Source of the DNA: Lineus longissimus | Lineage: Eukaryota > Nemertea > Pilidiophora > Heteronemertea > Lineidae | Direction of reading: 5' to 3' | DNA: 64,000 nucleotides | NCBI RefSeq assembly: GCF_910592395.1 | Contig: NC_088316.1 | Location: 10,294,001-10,358,000, forward strand | Shown: piece after piece, positions 59,501 to 64,000 of the stretch | Layout: every line of letters starts with the position of its first letter | Position numbering within the stretch: position 1 is the stretch's first letter | Translations under genes and position numbers: made by a program | The notes under the pieces: model-generated | The model's database searches: none | Seen by the model: only the letters and a program-made list of their open reading frames with translations | What the model was told of the DNA's origin: nothing

Positions 59501-61450
59501 TGGAAGGCAGATGTTCACTTGTTATGCGGCTTACTTTGACCACTGAAGTCGTGTGACACTGAAATTGCCAAATACAACTTTTCGTGGCAACTAGAAGCAC
59601 TTCTACCGAGGAGGAAGGGGGGTTATGTTTTTAGAGTAAAAAGCTCTGCCAAGGTTGTGATAATCGATTGTGAGTCTAGATCAGTTTGAGTGTCAGTCGC
59701 ACCTATTACTACTCGGTCTCTAGGTGCCAAATGGCGTCTTAAAAAGGGCAAGGGTTAAAGACATCTTGTCGGCCTGAACAGTCTTTTTATGTGAGCTAAT
59801 TCTCCAGGTGTCTGGCTTAAGATATGGTATGTACCAGTACTTCATATTATAATTTCAACGAGCATTTTGATATTGTTTTAAAGCCTTATTTGGCCCAACA
59901 GCTTATTTAAATCCCTGCTCTCCTCCTTGCTTAGCTTTGCTTTTAAAACTGCCATAAACGCTATATTGACCTACAACTGGACTTTTTTGGGCTCACTTGT
60001 ATGGTGAGTCTTTTTGGCTCACCCTAGGGGAGTCTTTACAATACCGCAGTGTCCGTTGTCGTCGTCGGCCGTCCATCGTCGTCGTCTGTATCCTGTTTCA
60101 AAAACCAGTGGCACGTTTCTTAACCGCTAAAGGTATGAACTTGAAACTTTGCACACAGGACCCCCAAGGTCAGGTGACCTCTGACAATGAATTTCGGTCT
60201 GATCTGATTCTTGACTTGACCACCAGGGGGCCAGAAGTGGAAACCTAAAAAGTGTAATATCTCTCTTTTAAGTGACTCATTCAATAACATTTTTATGGTA
60301 GGTTCTCCTGCAGTGTAGCAAGGATACATCACATATCATACAGGTTTTTGATTTGACCTAATTTTCAATTTACATAAATTGGTAGTTTGAGTGTATCTAT
60401 GGCACGTTTCTTAACCGCTAAAGCTAACAACTTGTAATTTAGTACACATGACGCTATAGGTCTGATACCTCCGACACCAAATTTCAGTCTAATATGATTC
60501 TCGACCTGGCCGCCAGGGAGCCAAACTGAAAAGGTAAAAAGTGCAATATTTCGTTTATTAGTGACTTGTTTTCAATAATATTTTTATGGTTGGTGCTCCA
60601 AGCAAGGATACATCACCTGTGATACCGACTTTGATTTGACCTATATACTATACAATAAGTAGCATGTTTCTTAACCAGCATGAACTCCTAACACCAAATA
60701 TCAATACGGTGAGCACAGTGGGCCCTGGCCTTTTCATTTAAGAGATTCACCATGCAAGTTAGCCCAAAAAAGACGACAGTCCCTGTGCTATAAAGGCTCA
60801 ATAGTCACAATTAGTAAGAAACAAAATGTGCCTGAAGTAAAACCATTCTTGACTAATTGAAATCACCGTTATATGGATAGCCAGGAAAAAACGCACCCAA
60901 CATTTTTAGGAGATAATCATCTCAAAGACGTTGCAATAAACTTCCATGAAACTGTACACATTAATGTATAAACCTGTTCTCTAATTTGGCTGAGAATATT
61001 GCATTCACAACGTTAAAACACAATATGTGAGATGAACTTAAGTTTACGCAACAGTCTATGAAATAATTTTGAGGTATTTGAAGTTAAAACTTGGTGCTGT
61101 TTCTTTGCCACTGGATATATTCGGCAAAATATCAGTCAATTATCATTATGATGATAGCTGAGGCAAAAACAAATTCATTTTTCTCTGGAGACTCTCTCTA
61201 TGTATTTACTTTTGATAATGATCAAGTTATATTTTTGCTAAAGACTACTTCCAATTTTCAGGACAAGGAGGATGATTTCCTCATCGGAGTGAAATCCACA
61301 GCTCTGAAATTTGGTGAAGACACAAAGAAATGGCTGACAGGTTTTGCCGGAGTGATGTTGAGTGGACTGACCCTGACTGGAGTAATGTGCAATCAGACAC
61401 TGGCCTATTATGTCGGCTTATGTGCCATTACTGCCAGTTTGACCAATCAG
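26024..61450 (+). CDS. COQ2, 4-hydroxybenzoate polyprenyltransferase, mitochondrial (3' end outside)
   Basis: COQ2 attaches the polyprenyl tail to the aromatic ring, the first committed step of ubiquinone synthesis, in the inner mitochondrial membrane. Coding exons: 26024-26552, 38330-38496, 53054-53175, 54103-54188, then either 56009-56139 or 59119-59252, then 61262-61450. The last exon lies beyond the window. Phases fit throughout (1,0,2,1,0,0); 409 codons are visible with the longer alternative exon. UbiA hallmarks: first Asp motif NDMWDSDID, second motif [13 protein letters not shown] spanning two exons, [22 protein letters not shown] and [17 protein letters not shown], all close to human COQ2. 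The first about 60 residues are basic and poor in acidic residues, fitting a mitochondrial targeting signal. Introns reach 11.8 and 14.6 kb. Confidence 0.96.
28522..28768 (-). repeat. BEL/Pao 3' LTR
   Basis: 247 bp, identical by eye to 35878-36124. In element orientation it is the 3' LTR, preceded by the purine tract AAGGTGGGGAGAA. Confidence 0.93.
30112..35835 (-). CDS. BEL/Pao gag-pol polyprotein (1907 aa, unbroken)
   Basis: A single open frame. Residues ~150-300: DUF1759 gag region ([20 protein letters not shown]). ~390-450: three Cys/His zinc knuckles ([40 protein letters not shown]). ~550: aspartic protease DSGSD. ~850-1050: reverse transcriptase with ADVTKAF and YMDD (near 974). ~1060-1250: peptidase-A17/RNase H region ([15 protein letters not shown]). 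~1475-1505: integrase zinc-binding HAGVTT..CKECVPC. ~1548-1640: integrase core with [12 protein letters not shown] and [12 protein letters not shown]. Then a DUF5641-type C-terminus ([20 protein letters not shown]). Every expected active-site motif is present. Start ATG is about 40 bp inside the 5' LTR, next to the primer-binding site. Confidence 0.95.
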   Translation of the reverse strand: MNTCLAKMPENEAGVPEGRDAVRKSRSAAKGWVTRASNALKRACKDARQPFGKDAVSKVAIESCINDFDRYLVSFEKAQSEVEMTIEDELAQEQDIDQAFAFISEAKQSRHEAQIMLEEIVTRMSKGPKSKDSNDDFDDGASCASNSSMASMGRVRLPKLELPTFSGVITEWQSFWDQFTALVDENESIPEISKFSYLSSLLEGEAKCVIKGLPVTEENYHIASKLLTDRYGRRERIIFTHVQALLNASMPGHGQGGKMVGNRVSALWRLQDELLLHIRSLQALGIEGSEYGFLLTPLILSRLPNDIRMEWARESDGREADLEFLLDFMKREINRRERSETFKVLTKTDNVGTQGHGIDATADMAEDKQRVATASALQSPSVASHSGGNSCGVCGKTHQTEKCWGLLNLPVSERHSKVQSCKLCFRCLGKSHFAKGCIAQCSKCKGRHHAILCNGGGGSGKVNKARQSGSPSVSKTQSGDSKGTGKSSSSDTGVKTPEKSKGQDTGTMKANMHSISAGSSVNSGSRVNTVLQTAKVKIVGRQGCTEATLMFDSGSDRSYITSSMVKRVKPEWVGTEPISYAAFGCNTPSVERQCNIYNVHLSGSHTGSGENISLNVAEVPVICNPLVRPLVPCELLNILGSDIQLADSVSENREITVDILVGLDLYWKLMKPQRFRQVGGLVAQESCFGWVLSGSWSDSGGGVQSVQSGACSVSPQLMCLGNVGDSDLRRFWDLESVGISLTEQETLNPKIDPVLKHFSENVQKNGSRYQVALPWKSETAKGRLLNNEAMAWKRLKQLNRRFDGDPELKQRYDQVFREYESSGFIVEVLAHEMENPNPTFYLPHRPVVREDSLTTKVRPVFDASASGYNGVSLNDCLETGPSLLASLVDILIRFRRWPVAITADVTKAFLQIGVRPEDQDVHRFLWDDGGRVRVMKFVRVPFGNKASPFLLNATIRHHLDSYPPSEVVQELKDNIYMDDFLSGCDEATRGCEVFDEAQEVMGEAELTFAKCTSNNKVLVDKFRSDFGSKHVDSESVKVLGMSWLSREDCFVFEGIPLPPSAELSCTKRVVLSFTARLFDPLGLLSPFIMMAKILFQEIWRLGLGWDEELPPELKLRFISWLDGISVIKQWKIPRCYTSGGPWKGIVGLELHAFGDSSTLGYGACVYLRIPKSDGTYEVSLVFARARVAPVKPVSLPRLELIASLLCARILVFTRSALKLPEDTTYHCYSDSQVALAWIKGDPCRWKSFVANRVGEIQQLTSPSHWSHCPGPENPSDLVTRGLSAKKLITSESWLHGPVWLASSSDSVDLIEEDSELENCDESVSSLLVPVGGEVVKQEPAISQLFDLNNLKSYPRTIRLVALVMRFCHNLRSAACDRRLGQLSQDERSKAQVQLFRLMQDASYHCEIEALRKGKPLPRDSAHKELDPFLDKTGLLRMKGRLKFSELSYDSKHPIILPKGRVSYLLVRFQHFLMKHAGVTTLLTALRSNYWIVGLRQLAKHVCKECVPCRIVEARACNQVMAPLPGFRVKDAPCFAVTGLDHGGPLFCIDFPKKKFYILLFTCAVVRAVHLELTDSLNLPDCILAIRRFAARRGLPSEFHSDNAATFTGADTLLQQYFGPHSPKWNFIAPRSPWWGGFWERLVGSVKRSLRKSLGKKSLTRSELETTLHEVEANVNSRPLTFVGDSLDSPNPLTPSHFLIGRPAGFQVEIAKDSLNNPEVVHAKDLGAREAVRQARLDDFWKVWSDDYLRNLPPVSKKFQASCNVKVGSVVLIREDHVPRMSWPLAVVTETFPGRDGIVRSVRLKTATGFLTRSVQRLHDLEISAPLPNQDSDASETNNVDLNESFSQDLVADLRENLDTDVDTEAVSVVETSTETPSRPSCESDDSVAVAKTTRTGRVVRPRDRLDL
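35857..35874 (-). other. retrotransposon primer-binding site (tRNA-Phe)
   Basis: The + strand reads TCCCGGGTTTCGGCACCA, which is the 3' end of the standard animal tRNA-Phe(GAA) with CCA. The element's RNA therefore pairs with it over all 18 bases. It starts three bases from the 5' LTR. Confidence 0.88.
35878..36124 (-). repeat. BEL/Pao 5' LTR
   Basis: 247 bp, TGTTGGAG..CCCCGAAA on the - strand, matching the 3' LTR throughout. It should contain the element's promoter. Confidence 0.93.
38330..38496 (+). CDS. COQ2 exon 2: first Asp-rich motif
   Basis: Between TCTTTTCAG and AAG|GTGAGG. It encodes [20 protein letters not shown], then [21 protein letters not shown]. The NDxxDxxxD motif binds Mg2+ and the prenyl diphosphate in UbiA enzymes. 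The first two membrane helices start here. All residues of the motif are present. Confidence 0.95.
38536..38671. repeat. small MITE, copy 2
   Basis: Ends AGGTAGAATGGGGTATTTGT and, inverted, ACAAATACCCCATTCCATCT; interior GTTTAATTGTAGCCCCTG and CCTATGATATTGATTGA as in the copy at 17215-17342. It contains a C-run of 14. It sits 40 bp behind the COQ2 exon 2 donor. Confidence 0.8.
39680..40795 (+). mobile_element. pearl-like element, divergent copy with insertions
   Basis: Starts TTTTTAGCTCACCTGTGAGC, has a CGTCGTC run, two core units (GGCACGTTTTGTTACCGCTG; CCACCAGGGGGCCAAAGG), and ends CAGGTGAGC plus the hairpin AAATGGTCCCTGGACCATTT. It has been expanded by a poly-C run with a 12 bp minisatellite (CCCTGACCCTAC, about 40300-40395) and by a non-LTR endonuclease scrap (40626-40730). 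A leftover of another element's 3' end is at 39400-39425. Confidence 0.78.
40626..40730 (+). pseudogene. APE-type endonuclease scrap of a non-LTR retrotransposon
   Basis: Reads [19 protein letters not shown], then [15 protein letters not shown]. The LDLVFTN..SDHKMI pattern is the C-terminal part of the apurinic-type endonuclease of non-LTR retrotransposons, including the catalytic SDH. Only about 35 codons remain. Confidence 0.65.
41394..42354 (+). mobile_element. 961 bp TTAA-flanked element with a small ORF
   Basis: Ends are 23 bp perfect inverted repeats (AGGATAGCTCCTGGAATAAA.. ), flanked by TTAA at 41390-41393 and 42355-42358. TTAA duplication is typical of Kolobok and piggyBac; the AGG start favours Kolobok. 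It contains an acidic open stretch at about 41702-41988 ([20 protein letters not shown], then [17 protein letters not shown]) that looks like the N-terminus of a transposon-borne protein also seen free in invertebrate genomes; the rest is missing. It ends 550 bp from the stop of the nested kinase gene. Confidence 0.8.
42906..43047 (-). CDS. nested kinase, last exon
   Basis: Acceptor TATTTTTAG|GCGCAAC (ag at 43049-43048). It encodes [20 protein letters not shown], then a basic tail rich in Lys/Arg/Ala, and TGA. RN-x-H-x-V and ERYEH are conserved in N4BP2-family kinases. Confidence 0.9.
42906..52059 (-). CDS. N4BP2L-like P-loop kinase gene nested in COQ2 intron 2
   Basis: A complete antisense gene inside the 14.6 kb COQ2 intron. 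Exons on the - strand: first coding exon either 52059-51389 or 48024-47402, then 44805-44601, 43546-43470, 43047-42906 (stop TGA 42908-42906). All introns are GT..AG with matching phases (2,0,2). The spliced product is about 349-365 aa. The kinase core matches N4BP2/N4BP2L1/L2: Walker [13 protein letters not shown], then [73 protein letters not shown] and [14 protein letters not shown]. The human relatives are polynucleotide-kinase-like ATPases of poorly known role. There is no CUE or Smr domain here, so it is of the short N4BP2L kind. Confidence 0.92.
43470..43546 (-). CDS. nested kinase, exon 3
   Basis: 77 bp between TTTATCAG and GCACG|GTAGGT. It encodes [20 protein letters not shown], then LGELAR, corresponding to the family's conserved GY-x-V-x-x-x-EP-x-T-x-W segment. 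Confidence 0.9.
43715..44460 (+). repeat. pearl-like fragment broken by a mariner-type MITE
   Basis: A degenerate pearl-like piece (CGTCGTCGTTGTCGTCGTCC, then GGCACGTTGTGTAAA at about 43745) is interrupted at about 43797-43970 by a short element with ends AACCTCTCTTAAGGACACC and GGTGTCTGCTACGAGAGGTT and internal GTCCTTAATAGAGAGGTGTC. The pearl-like sequence resumes at about 44370 (GAGACCAAATTTCGGTCCG). A 22 bp minisatellite (CCCCTGGGATAGCCTGTCAT) lies at 44255-44345. Confidence 0.6.
44601..44805 (-). CDS. nested kinase, exon 2
   Basis: 205 bp between TGTTTCAG and CAA|GTAAGT. It encodes [20 protein letters not shown], then [20 protein letters not shown] and [19 protein letters not shown]. It holds the DDYF and NTN motifs that define this kinase family and joins the Walker A exon in phase 2. 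Confidence 0.92.
45195..45625. repeat. Harbinger-type MITE (TTA duplication)
   Basis: Inverted ends AGCCCGCAGCACACTAGCCG and CGGCTAGTGTGCTACGGGCT, extended by CCAAC on the inside, flanked by TTA on both sides (45192-45194 and 45626-45628). 431 bp, GC-rich, full of short GGCGTC-type palindromes, no ORF. It lies between kinase exon 2 and the alternative first exon. Confidence 0.8.
46050..46430 (+). pseudogene. non-LTR retrotransposon tail in a truncated repeat
   Basis: A 5' piece of the TTTTTAGCTCAGCTGAC repeat (46050-46120) runs into a + strand frame reading [20 protein letters not shown], then [20 protein letters not shown]. This is the cysteine-bearing C-terminal region of a jockey/CR1-like ORF2. 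It continues in another frame at about 46350 ([20 protein letters not shown]), so a frameshift has broken it. Confidence 0.7.
47402..48024 (-). CDS. nested kinase, alternative first coding exon B
   Basis: ATG at 48024; 207 codons plus two bases to the donor CAAG|GTACCC. It begins [20 protein letters not shown] and ends [30 protein letters not shown]. Both ends closely match exon A (51389-52059); the middle, a basic Ser/Arg/His-rich linker, does not. It carries the Walker A loop, so either exon alone supplies the nucleotide-binding site. There is no frame damage. Confidence 0.85.
48430..49230 (+). repeat. degraded pearl-like fragment
   Basis: Short recognisable pieces: GGTGGCACGTTTGCTCACCG at about 48502 and TTTTGATTTGACCTACTTCT followed by AGGTCACAGAGGTCAAA near 49165-49204. 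The element's own ends are missing. Between 48025 and 48430 nothing is recognised. Confidence 0.5.
49244..51314 (+). mobile_element. TTTTTAGCTCAGCTGAC repeat, copy B (uninterrupted)
   Basis: 2,071 bp from TTTTTAGCTCAGCTGACAAAG to the 3' hairpin CCAGGCCCTTGGGCCT plus CTTGTT. It is highly similar to copy A at 26622-37618. At about 50245-50262 it shows the unoccupied target (AACACAATAATGTTACTCCC) of the BEL/Pao insertion in copy A. It lies in the first intron of the nested kinase gene, between its two alternative first coding exons. Confidence 0.82.
51389..52059 (-). CDS. nested kinase, alternative first coding exon A
   Basis: ATG at 52059 (a second in-frame ATG at 52047 aligns with that of exon B). 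223 codons plus two bases to the donor CAAG|GTTAGA. It begins [20 protein letters not shown] and ends [30 protein letters not shown]. The middle is Pro/Ser-rich and unlike that of exon B apart from a shared PGFQQ. Same exit phase as exon B, so both can splice to exon 2. No frame damage. Confidence 0.86.
53054..53175 (+). CDS. COQ2 exon 3
   Basis: Between GATATTTCAG and ACAG|GTAATG. It encodes [20 protein letters not shown], then [20 protein letters not shown]. The R-x-RP-x-A-x-G motif follows the first Asp motif in all UbiA enzymes; the second half is a membrane helix. Confidence 0.95.
54103..54188 (+). CDS. COQ2 exon 4
   Basis: Between CTCTTCAG and CTGG|GTGAGT. It encodes [20 protein letters not shown], then [10 protein letters not shown]. 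The YP-x-MKR-x-x-x-WPQ motif is characteristic of COQ2. It ends in phase 1, which both alternative exons accept. Confidence 0.95.
56009..56139 (+). CDS. COQ2 alternative exon, e-type (rhodoquinone form)
   Basis: 131 bp between CTTCCCAACAG and CAA|GTGAGT. It encodes [18 protein letters not shown], then [19 protein letters not shown]. Compared with the exon at 59119 it has Leu for Phe at the fourth residue and Ser for Ala just before the final His-Gln. The same pair of changes separates the e from the a exon of C. elegans COQ-2 (from memory residues 204 and 243), where the e form is needed for rhodoquinone. It is one codon shorter than its partner. It lies inside the second Asp-rich motif region that shapes the aromatic pocket. 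Confidence 0.9.
57131..58706. repeat. TTAA-flanked MITE split by a pearl-like element
   Basis: Left end AGGGGACCTGAAATGG after TTAA (57127-57130); right end TGCAGGTGACCT before TTAA (58707-58710). An inner inverted pair (CATTCCAGGTGGTGCAGGAA at about 57260 against TTCCTGCACCACCTGGAATG at about 57452) confirms the palindromic design, and GGGCATAACAT at 57181 is complemented by ATGTTAAAA/TTATGCCC on the far side. The pearl-like copy at 57541-58654 was inserted into it later. The composite fills much of the space between the two alternative COQ2 exons. Confidence 0.75.
57541..58654 (+). mobile_element. pearl-like non-autonomous element, copy 2
   Basis: 1,114 bp, nearly identical over its length to 8307-9452; the main difference is a shorter CGTCGTC microsatellite. 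Same start TTTTTAGCTCACCTCTTAGC and same 3' hairpin AATGGCCCTGGCCATT. No long target duplication here. High identity means recent spread of the family. Confidence 0.85.
59119..59252 (+). CDS. COQ2 alternative exon, a-type (ubiquinone form)
   Basis: 134 bp between TTCATGCTAG and CAA|GTGAGT. It encodes [18 protein letters not shown], then [21 protein letters not shown]. It is very close to the matching part of human COQ2 ([21 protein letters not shown]), including Phe and Ala at the two switch positions. This is the standard form. It has the same phase as the exon at 56009. Confidence 0.93.
59995..60739 (+). mobile_element. pearl-like element, divergent copy
   Basis: Starts near TTTTTTGGGCTCACTTGTAT, carries a CGTCGTCGGCCGTCC run, two cores (GGCACGTTTCTTAACCGCTA twice; CCACCAGGGGGCC), and ends GGTGAGCACAGTGGGCCCTG plus GCCTTTTCATTT. 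It is older than the copies at 8.3 and 57.5 kb judging by divergence. Confidence 0.75.
61262..61450 (+). CDS. COQ2 exon after the alternative pair
   Basis: 63 codons, phase 0 on both sides, between AATTTTCAG and CAG|GTAATT. It begins [20 protein letters not shown], completing the second Asp-rich motif (DTIYAHQ|DKEDD) that binds the second Mg2+. It continues through one membrane helix to ITASLTNQ. The expected final exon (human ..IYTLDIHRPEDCW..) is not found before 64000. Confidence 0.95.
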
Positions 61451-61556
61451 GTAATTATGCAGTTGTTGAAATGGGAGCCGCGGTGGTGTAGTGGCTTGGG
61501 TCTATGGCTGTAGTGGTCATGAGGTCCCTGGTTCATTGTCGGTGTGAGACTTTGGC

Positions 61557-63128
61557 CAGGTCTCTTTGCCTAACATGCCTAACTTCACCCAGATCTTTAA
61601 AATAAGTACTGTTGTCAGGAATGGTCAGGTCTCTTTGCCTAACATGCCTAACTTTACCCAGATCTTTTAAATAAGTACTGTTGTCAGGAATGGTCAGGTC
61701 TCTTAGCCTAAAATGCCTAACTTCACCCAGATCTTTTGAATAAGTACTGTTGTCATGAATGGTCAGGTCTCTTTGCCAGGCATGAGAGTTTTCCGGTAAT
61801 TTCCGGAAATCCGGTTATGAAGTATCGAAAAAGTTGGGTCCCGAGATTCGCGCAGATCTGCAATAAAAATTAGGGGGGTGAGGGGGGTAGAGGTGTTGAC
61901 CTGAACTGAAGAGCCAGCCACAAAACTTTCCGCTCGGCATCAAAATTGTCCGCATTATTCCCGCCAAAGCCAGAGCTAAACCCATCGAATCACCACGTGC
62001 CTTGGCATTCCCAAAGGCAGGCCGCATAATGTATATCGCGCTGTAGCCGTCAGTCTCTGAATCAACCGTGTGACTCGGCCTAGACAATGCTGTACCGCCA
62101 ATGGAACGTATGTGCAAGAGACTAAAATATTGAGCGATGCCGTGTGCTGTCTAAAAATAGCGCTGACCTCATCTTCACCGTACAAACAGCCAACGAACTG
62201 ACGAAACTTGGGGAATCCCCTCACAGCGCAAGGCACTGTGGGATATCCTCGCCTCATGATCGAAATGGCGCCATGAACACTTACAGCTAGTTGGGTGAAT
62301 AATGGTGAATTTTAAAAAGAAACCACGCACGAAATCTTTCTGGGGAGGACCCCCACACAATAAACAGAGCAGAATAACTCTGTAATTTGCCAGAAATTAC
62401 TCCCAATGCATTTGAAATTTGAACTTCTTCAGCGAGTAAGGCACCCCCTTGAACCCTCCCCATCAGAAAAATTTTCAGGTTGTGACCTCTCAGCTCACTG
62501 TCATGCCTGCTTTGCCTAACATGCCTAACTTCATCCAGATCTTTTAAATAAGTACTGTTGTCAGGAATGGTCAGGTCTCTTTGCCTAACATGCCTAACTT
62601 CACCCAGATCTTTTAAATAAGTACTGTTGTCAGGAATGGTCAGGTCTCTTTGCCTAACATGCCTAACTTCACCCAGATCTTTTAAATAAGTACTGTTGTC
62701 AAGAATGGTCAGGTCTCTTTGCCTAACATGCCTAACTTCACCCAGATCTTTTAAATGAGTACTGTTGTCAGGAATGGTCAGGTCTCTTTGCCTAACATGC
62801 CTAACTTCACCCAGATCTTTTAAATGAGTACTGTTGTCAGGAATGGTCAGGTCTCTTTGCCTAACATGCCTAACTTCACCCAGATCTTTTAAATAAGTAC
62901 TGTTGTCAGGAATGGTCAGGTCTCTTTGCCTAACATGCCTAACTTCACCCAGATCTTTTAAATAAGTACTGTTGTCAGGAATGGTCAGGTCTCTTTGCCT
63001 AACATGCCTAACTTCACCCAGATCTTTTAAATAAGTACTGTTGTCAGAAATGGTCAGGTCTCTTTGCCTAACATTCCTAACTTCACCCAGATCTTTTAAA
63101 TGAGTACTGTTGTCAGAAATGGTCAGGT
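61557..63128. repeat. 69 bp minisatellite, interrupted
   Basis: Units of 69 bp (GGTCAGGTCTCTTTGCCTAA, CATGCCTAACTTCACCCAGA, TCTTTTAAATAAGTACTGTT) run at 61557-61776 (about three) and 62510-63128 (about nine), broken by a 733 bp insert. Because 69 is a multiple of three, the array is open on the - strand as a 23-residue repeat; that is a by-product. Confidence 0.9.
61777..62509. mobile_element. 733 bp insert in the minisatellite
   Basis: Ends CAGGCATGAGAG and, inverted, CTGTCATGCCTG; CTTTGC flanks both sides (61771-61776 and 62510-62515). The CAGG start resembles hAT ends, though only 6 bp are duplicated instead of 8. The start contains TTTTCCGGTAATTTCCGG. No intact ORF. Confidence 0.7.
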
Positions 63129-63240
63129 TAGCGTTGATTGGGCAGCTATTCTGAGTTATACTGAAAGTTTCTGATATAATAGACTGGGGAATAAAAATAA
63201 AGCGCTTCAAGAATGTTGACCGTATGAAAGCGTCATATTA

Positions 63241-63647
63241 GGGCCTTTCAGACGACAGGAAAAAAGCCACATGCGATCCGATTGAATCCGAATGTGGTTT
63301 AAATTTTTCTCTTCTTAATGCAAAATGATCCGGATCTATGTGGTCCCATCCGGATTAAAAAAACACCATCCATCTAGATGCATCTGGATCAAAAGCGTCA
63401 TCTAAACCCAAATTGATACCGAATCCTGATTCATTTTACCTGGGCGCAGGCGCACTAACGTATTTTTTACACCTCCACAAGCAACCGGTATTGGAGAGTT
63501 CCACAACTGCAGAAATGAGTTCATATGAGAGCGCTTTGCACTGATTGTCTAAATGCGCACAATTTTGGAGACCTGAATGTTCTTCGATCAGATCACATCC
63601 GGATCCGATCCGAATGTGGTTTTTTTCGCCTCCCATCTGAATGTCCC
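63241..63647. repeat. 407 bp MITE with TATTA duplication
   Basis: Ends GGGCCTTTCAGACG and, inverted, CATCTGAATGTCCC, with further inner pairing (CCACATGCGATCCGATTG against GATCCGAATGTGG). TATTA stands on both sides (63236-63240, 63648-63652). No ORF. The rest of the window to 64000 shows no COQ2 exon. Confidence 0.7.
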
Positions 63648-64000
63648 TATTAGAACTTACTTTTATCTTTATGTATTGATTTATGATAAAAACCTAGAAA
63701 GAGAAAAAGTTAACTTGCTGCTTTGGGTTTTCATAAACGTACAATAAACCTTGCATGTATCAAGACTCACATAAACCTGATACATGTACTCACATATAAC
63801 AGACAGATTTTTATAAATCCCAGGTCCAGGGTTCCAATACTGTGGGTGATATGTGTACAATGGATTTTGTATATTATCATGGACAAAAATGCTGGCCCAG
63901 TTTACTGCAATATATGCAAGGTTTACTGTTTTTCCCTTTTGAAGAAGGTTACATCTCGTCCACCATCTCTCCAGCCAAGAGTATGGGTAGCAGGTCTGAT

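Noticed and set aside
62510-63128. CRISPR-like array
   Set aside because: Units are whole 69 bp tandem repeats without distinct spacers, in an animal genome.
62287-63210. 307-codon - strand ORF made of 23-residue repeats
   Set aside because: It is the 69 bp minisatellite read in an open frame; every frame of such an array stays open if one unit has no stop. No start context, splice sites or family support.
63780-64000. last exon of COQ2
   Set aside because: No frame here gives the expected DIHRP or NRTLG motifs; the final exon must lie to the right of the window.

Overview
This is a eukaryotic, intron-rich, repeat-dense nuclear window of the kind seen in lophotrochozoan animals (mollusc, annelid or brachiopod type). 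Three things point there: coding exons of 60-500 bp separated by kilobase introns with GT..AG borders; dispersed elements that open TTTTTAGCTCACCT, as known from bivalve genomes; and a COQ2 gene with the duplicated alternative exon known from rhodoquinone-making animals. The exact species cannot be read from the sequence.

Layout. (1) 315-7101, + strand: the last seven coding exons of an N4BP2-type gene (CUE-like segment, DUF1771, Smr domain, stop). One intron carries a head-on pair of tRNA-derived SINEs. (2) 7.1-13.9 kb: 3' flank, a pearl-like element, a SINE-like piece, a non-LTR retrotransposon scrap and two tandem-repeat fields. (3) 13.9-17.1 kb, - strand: two paralogous ORFs of unknown family and a cysteine-containing exon that may be a PAN/apple-type domain. 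(4) 17.2-25.4 kb: MITEs, an 0.8 kb foldback element, and a 4.78 kb DNA transposon (TAA target duplication, 33 bp inverted ends) encoding a multi-exon DDE transposase of a family I know only as 'uncharacterised protein'. It lies inside a minisatellite. (5) 26.0-61.5 kb, + strand: COQ2, the mitochondrial polyprenyl transferase of quinone synthesis, seven coding exons visible and the last one beyond the window.

COQ2 is the centre of the window. Its fifth coding position exists twice, at 56009-56139 and 59119-59252. The two exons have the same phase. Using both, or neither, gives an immediate stop, so exactly one must be chosen. The downstream copy has the standard residues (Phe, Ala); the upstream copy has Leu and Ser at the same two positions. 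These are the a/e differences that in C. elegans COQ-2 switch between ubiquinone and rhodoquinone precursor use. The inference is that this animal can make rhodoquinone for life at low oxygen.

COQ2 introns hold much else. Intron 1 has a 7.6 kb BEL/Pao retrotransposon with two identical 247 bp LTRs and one unbroken 1907-codon polyprotein, inserted in an older repeat whose sister copy at 49-51 kb keeps the empty site. Intron 2 holds a complete antisense gene (42906-52059) for a small N4BP2L-type P-loop kinase with two alternative first coding exons. Other introns hold pearl-like elements, TTAA- and TTA-flanked MITEs and a 69 bp minisatellite.
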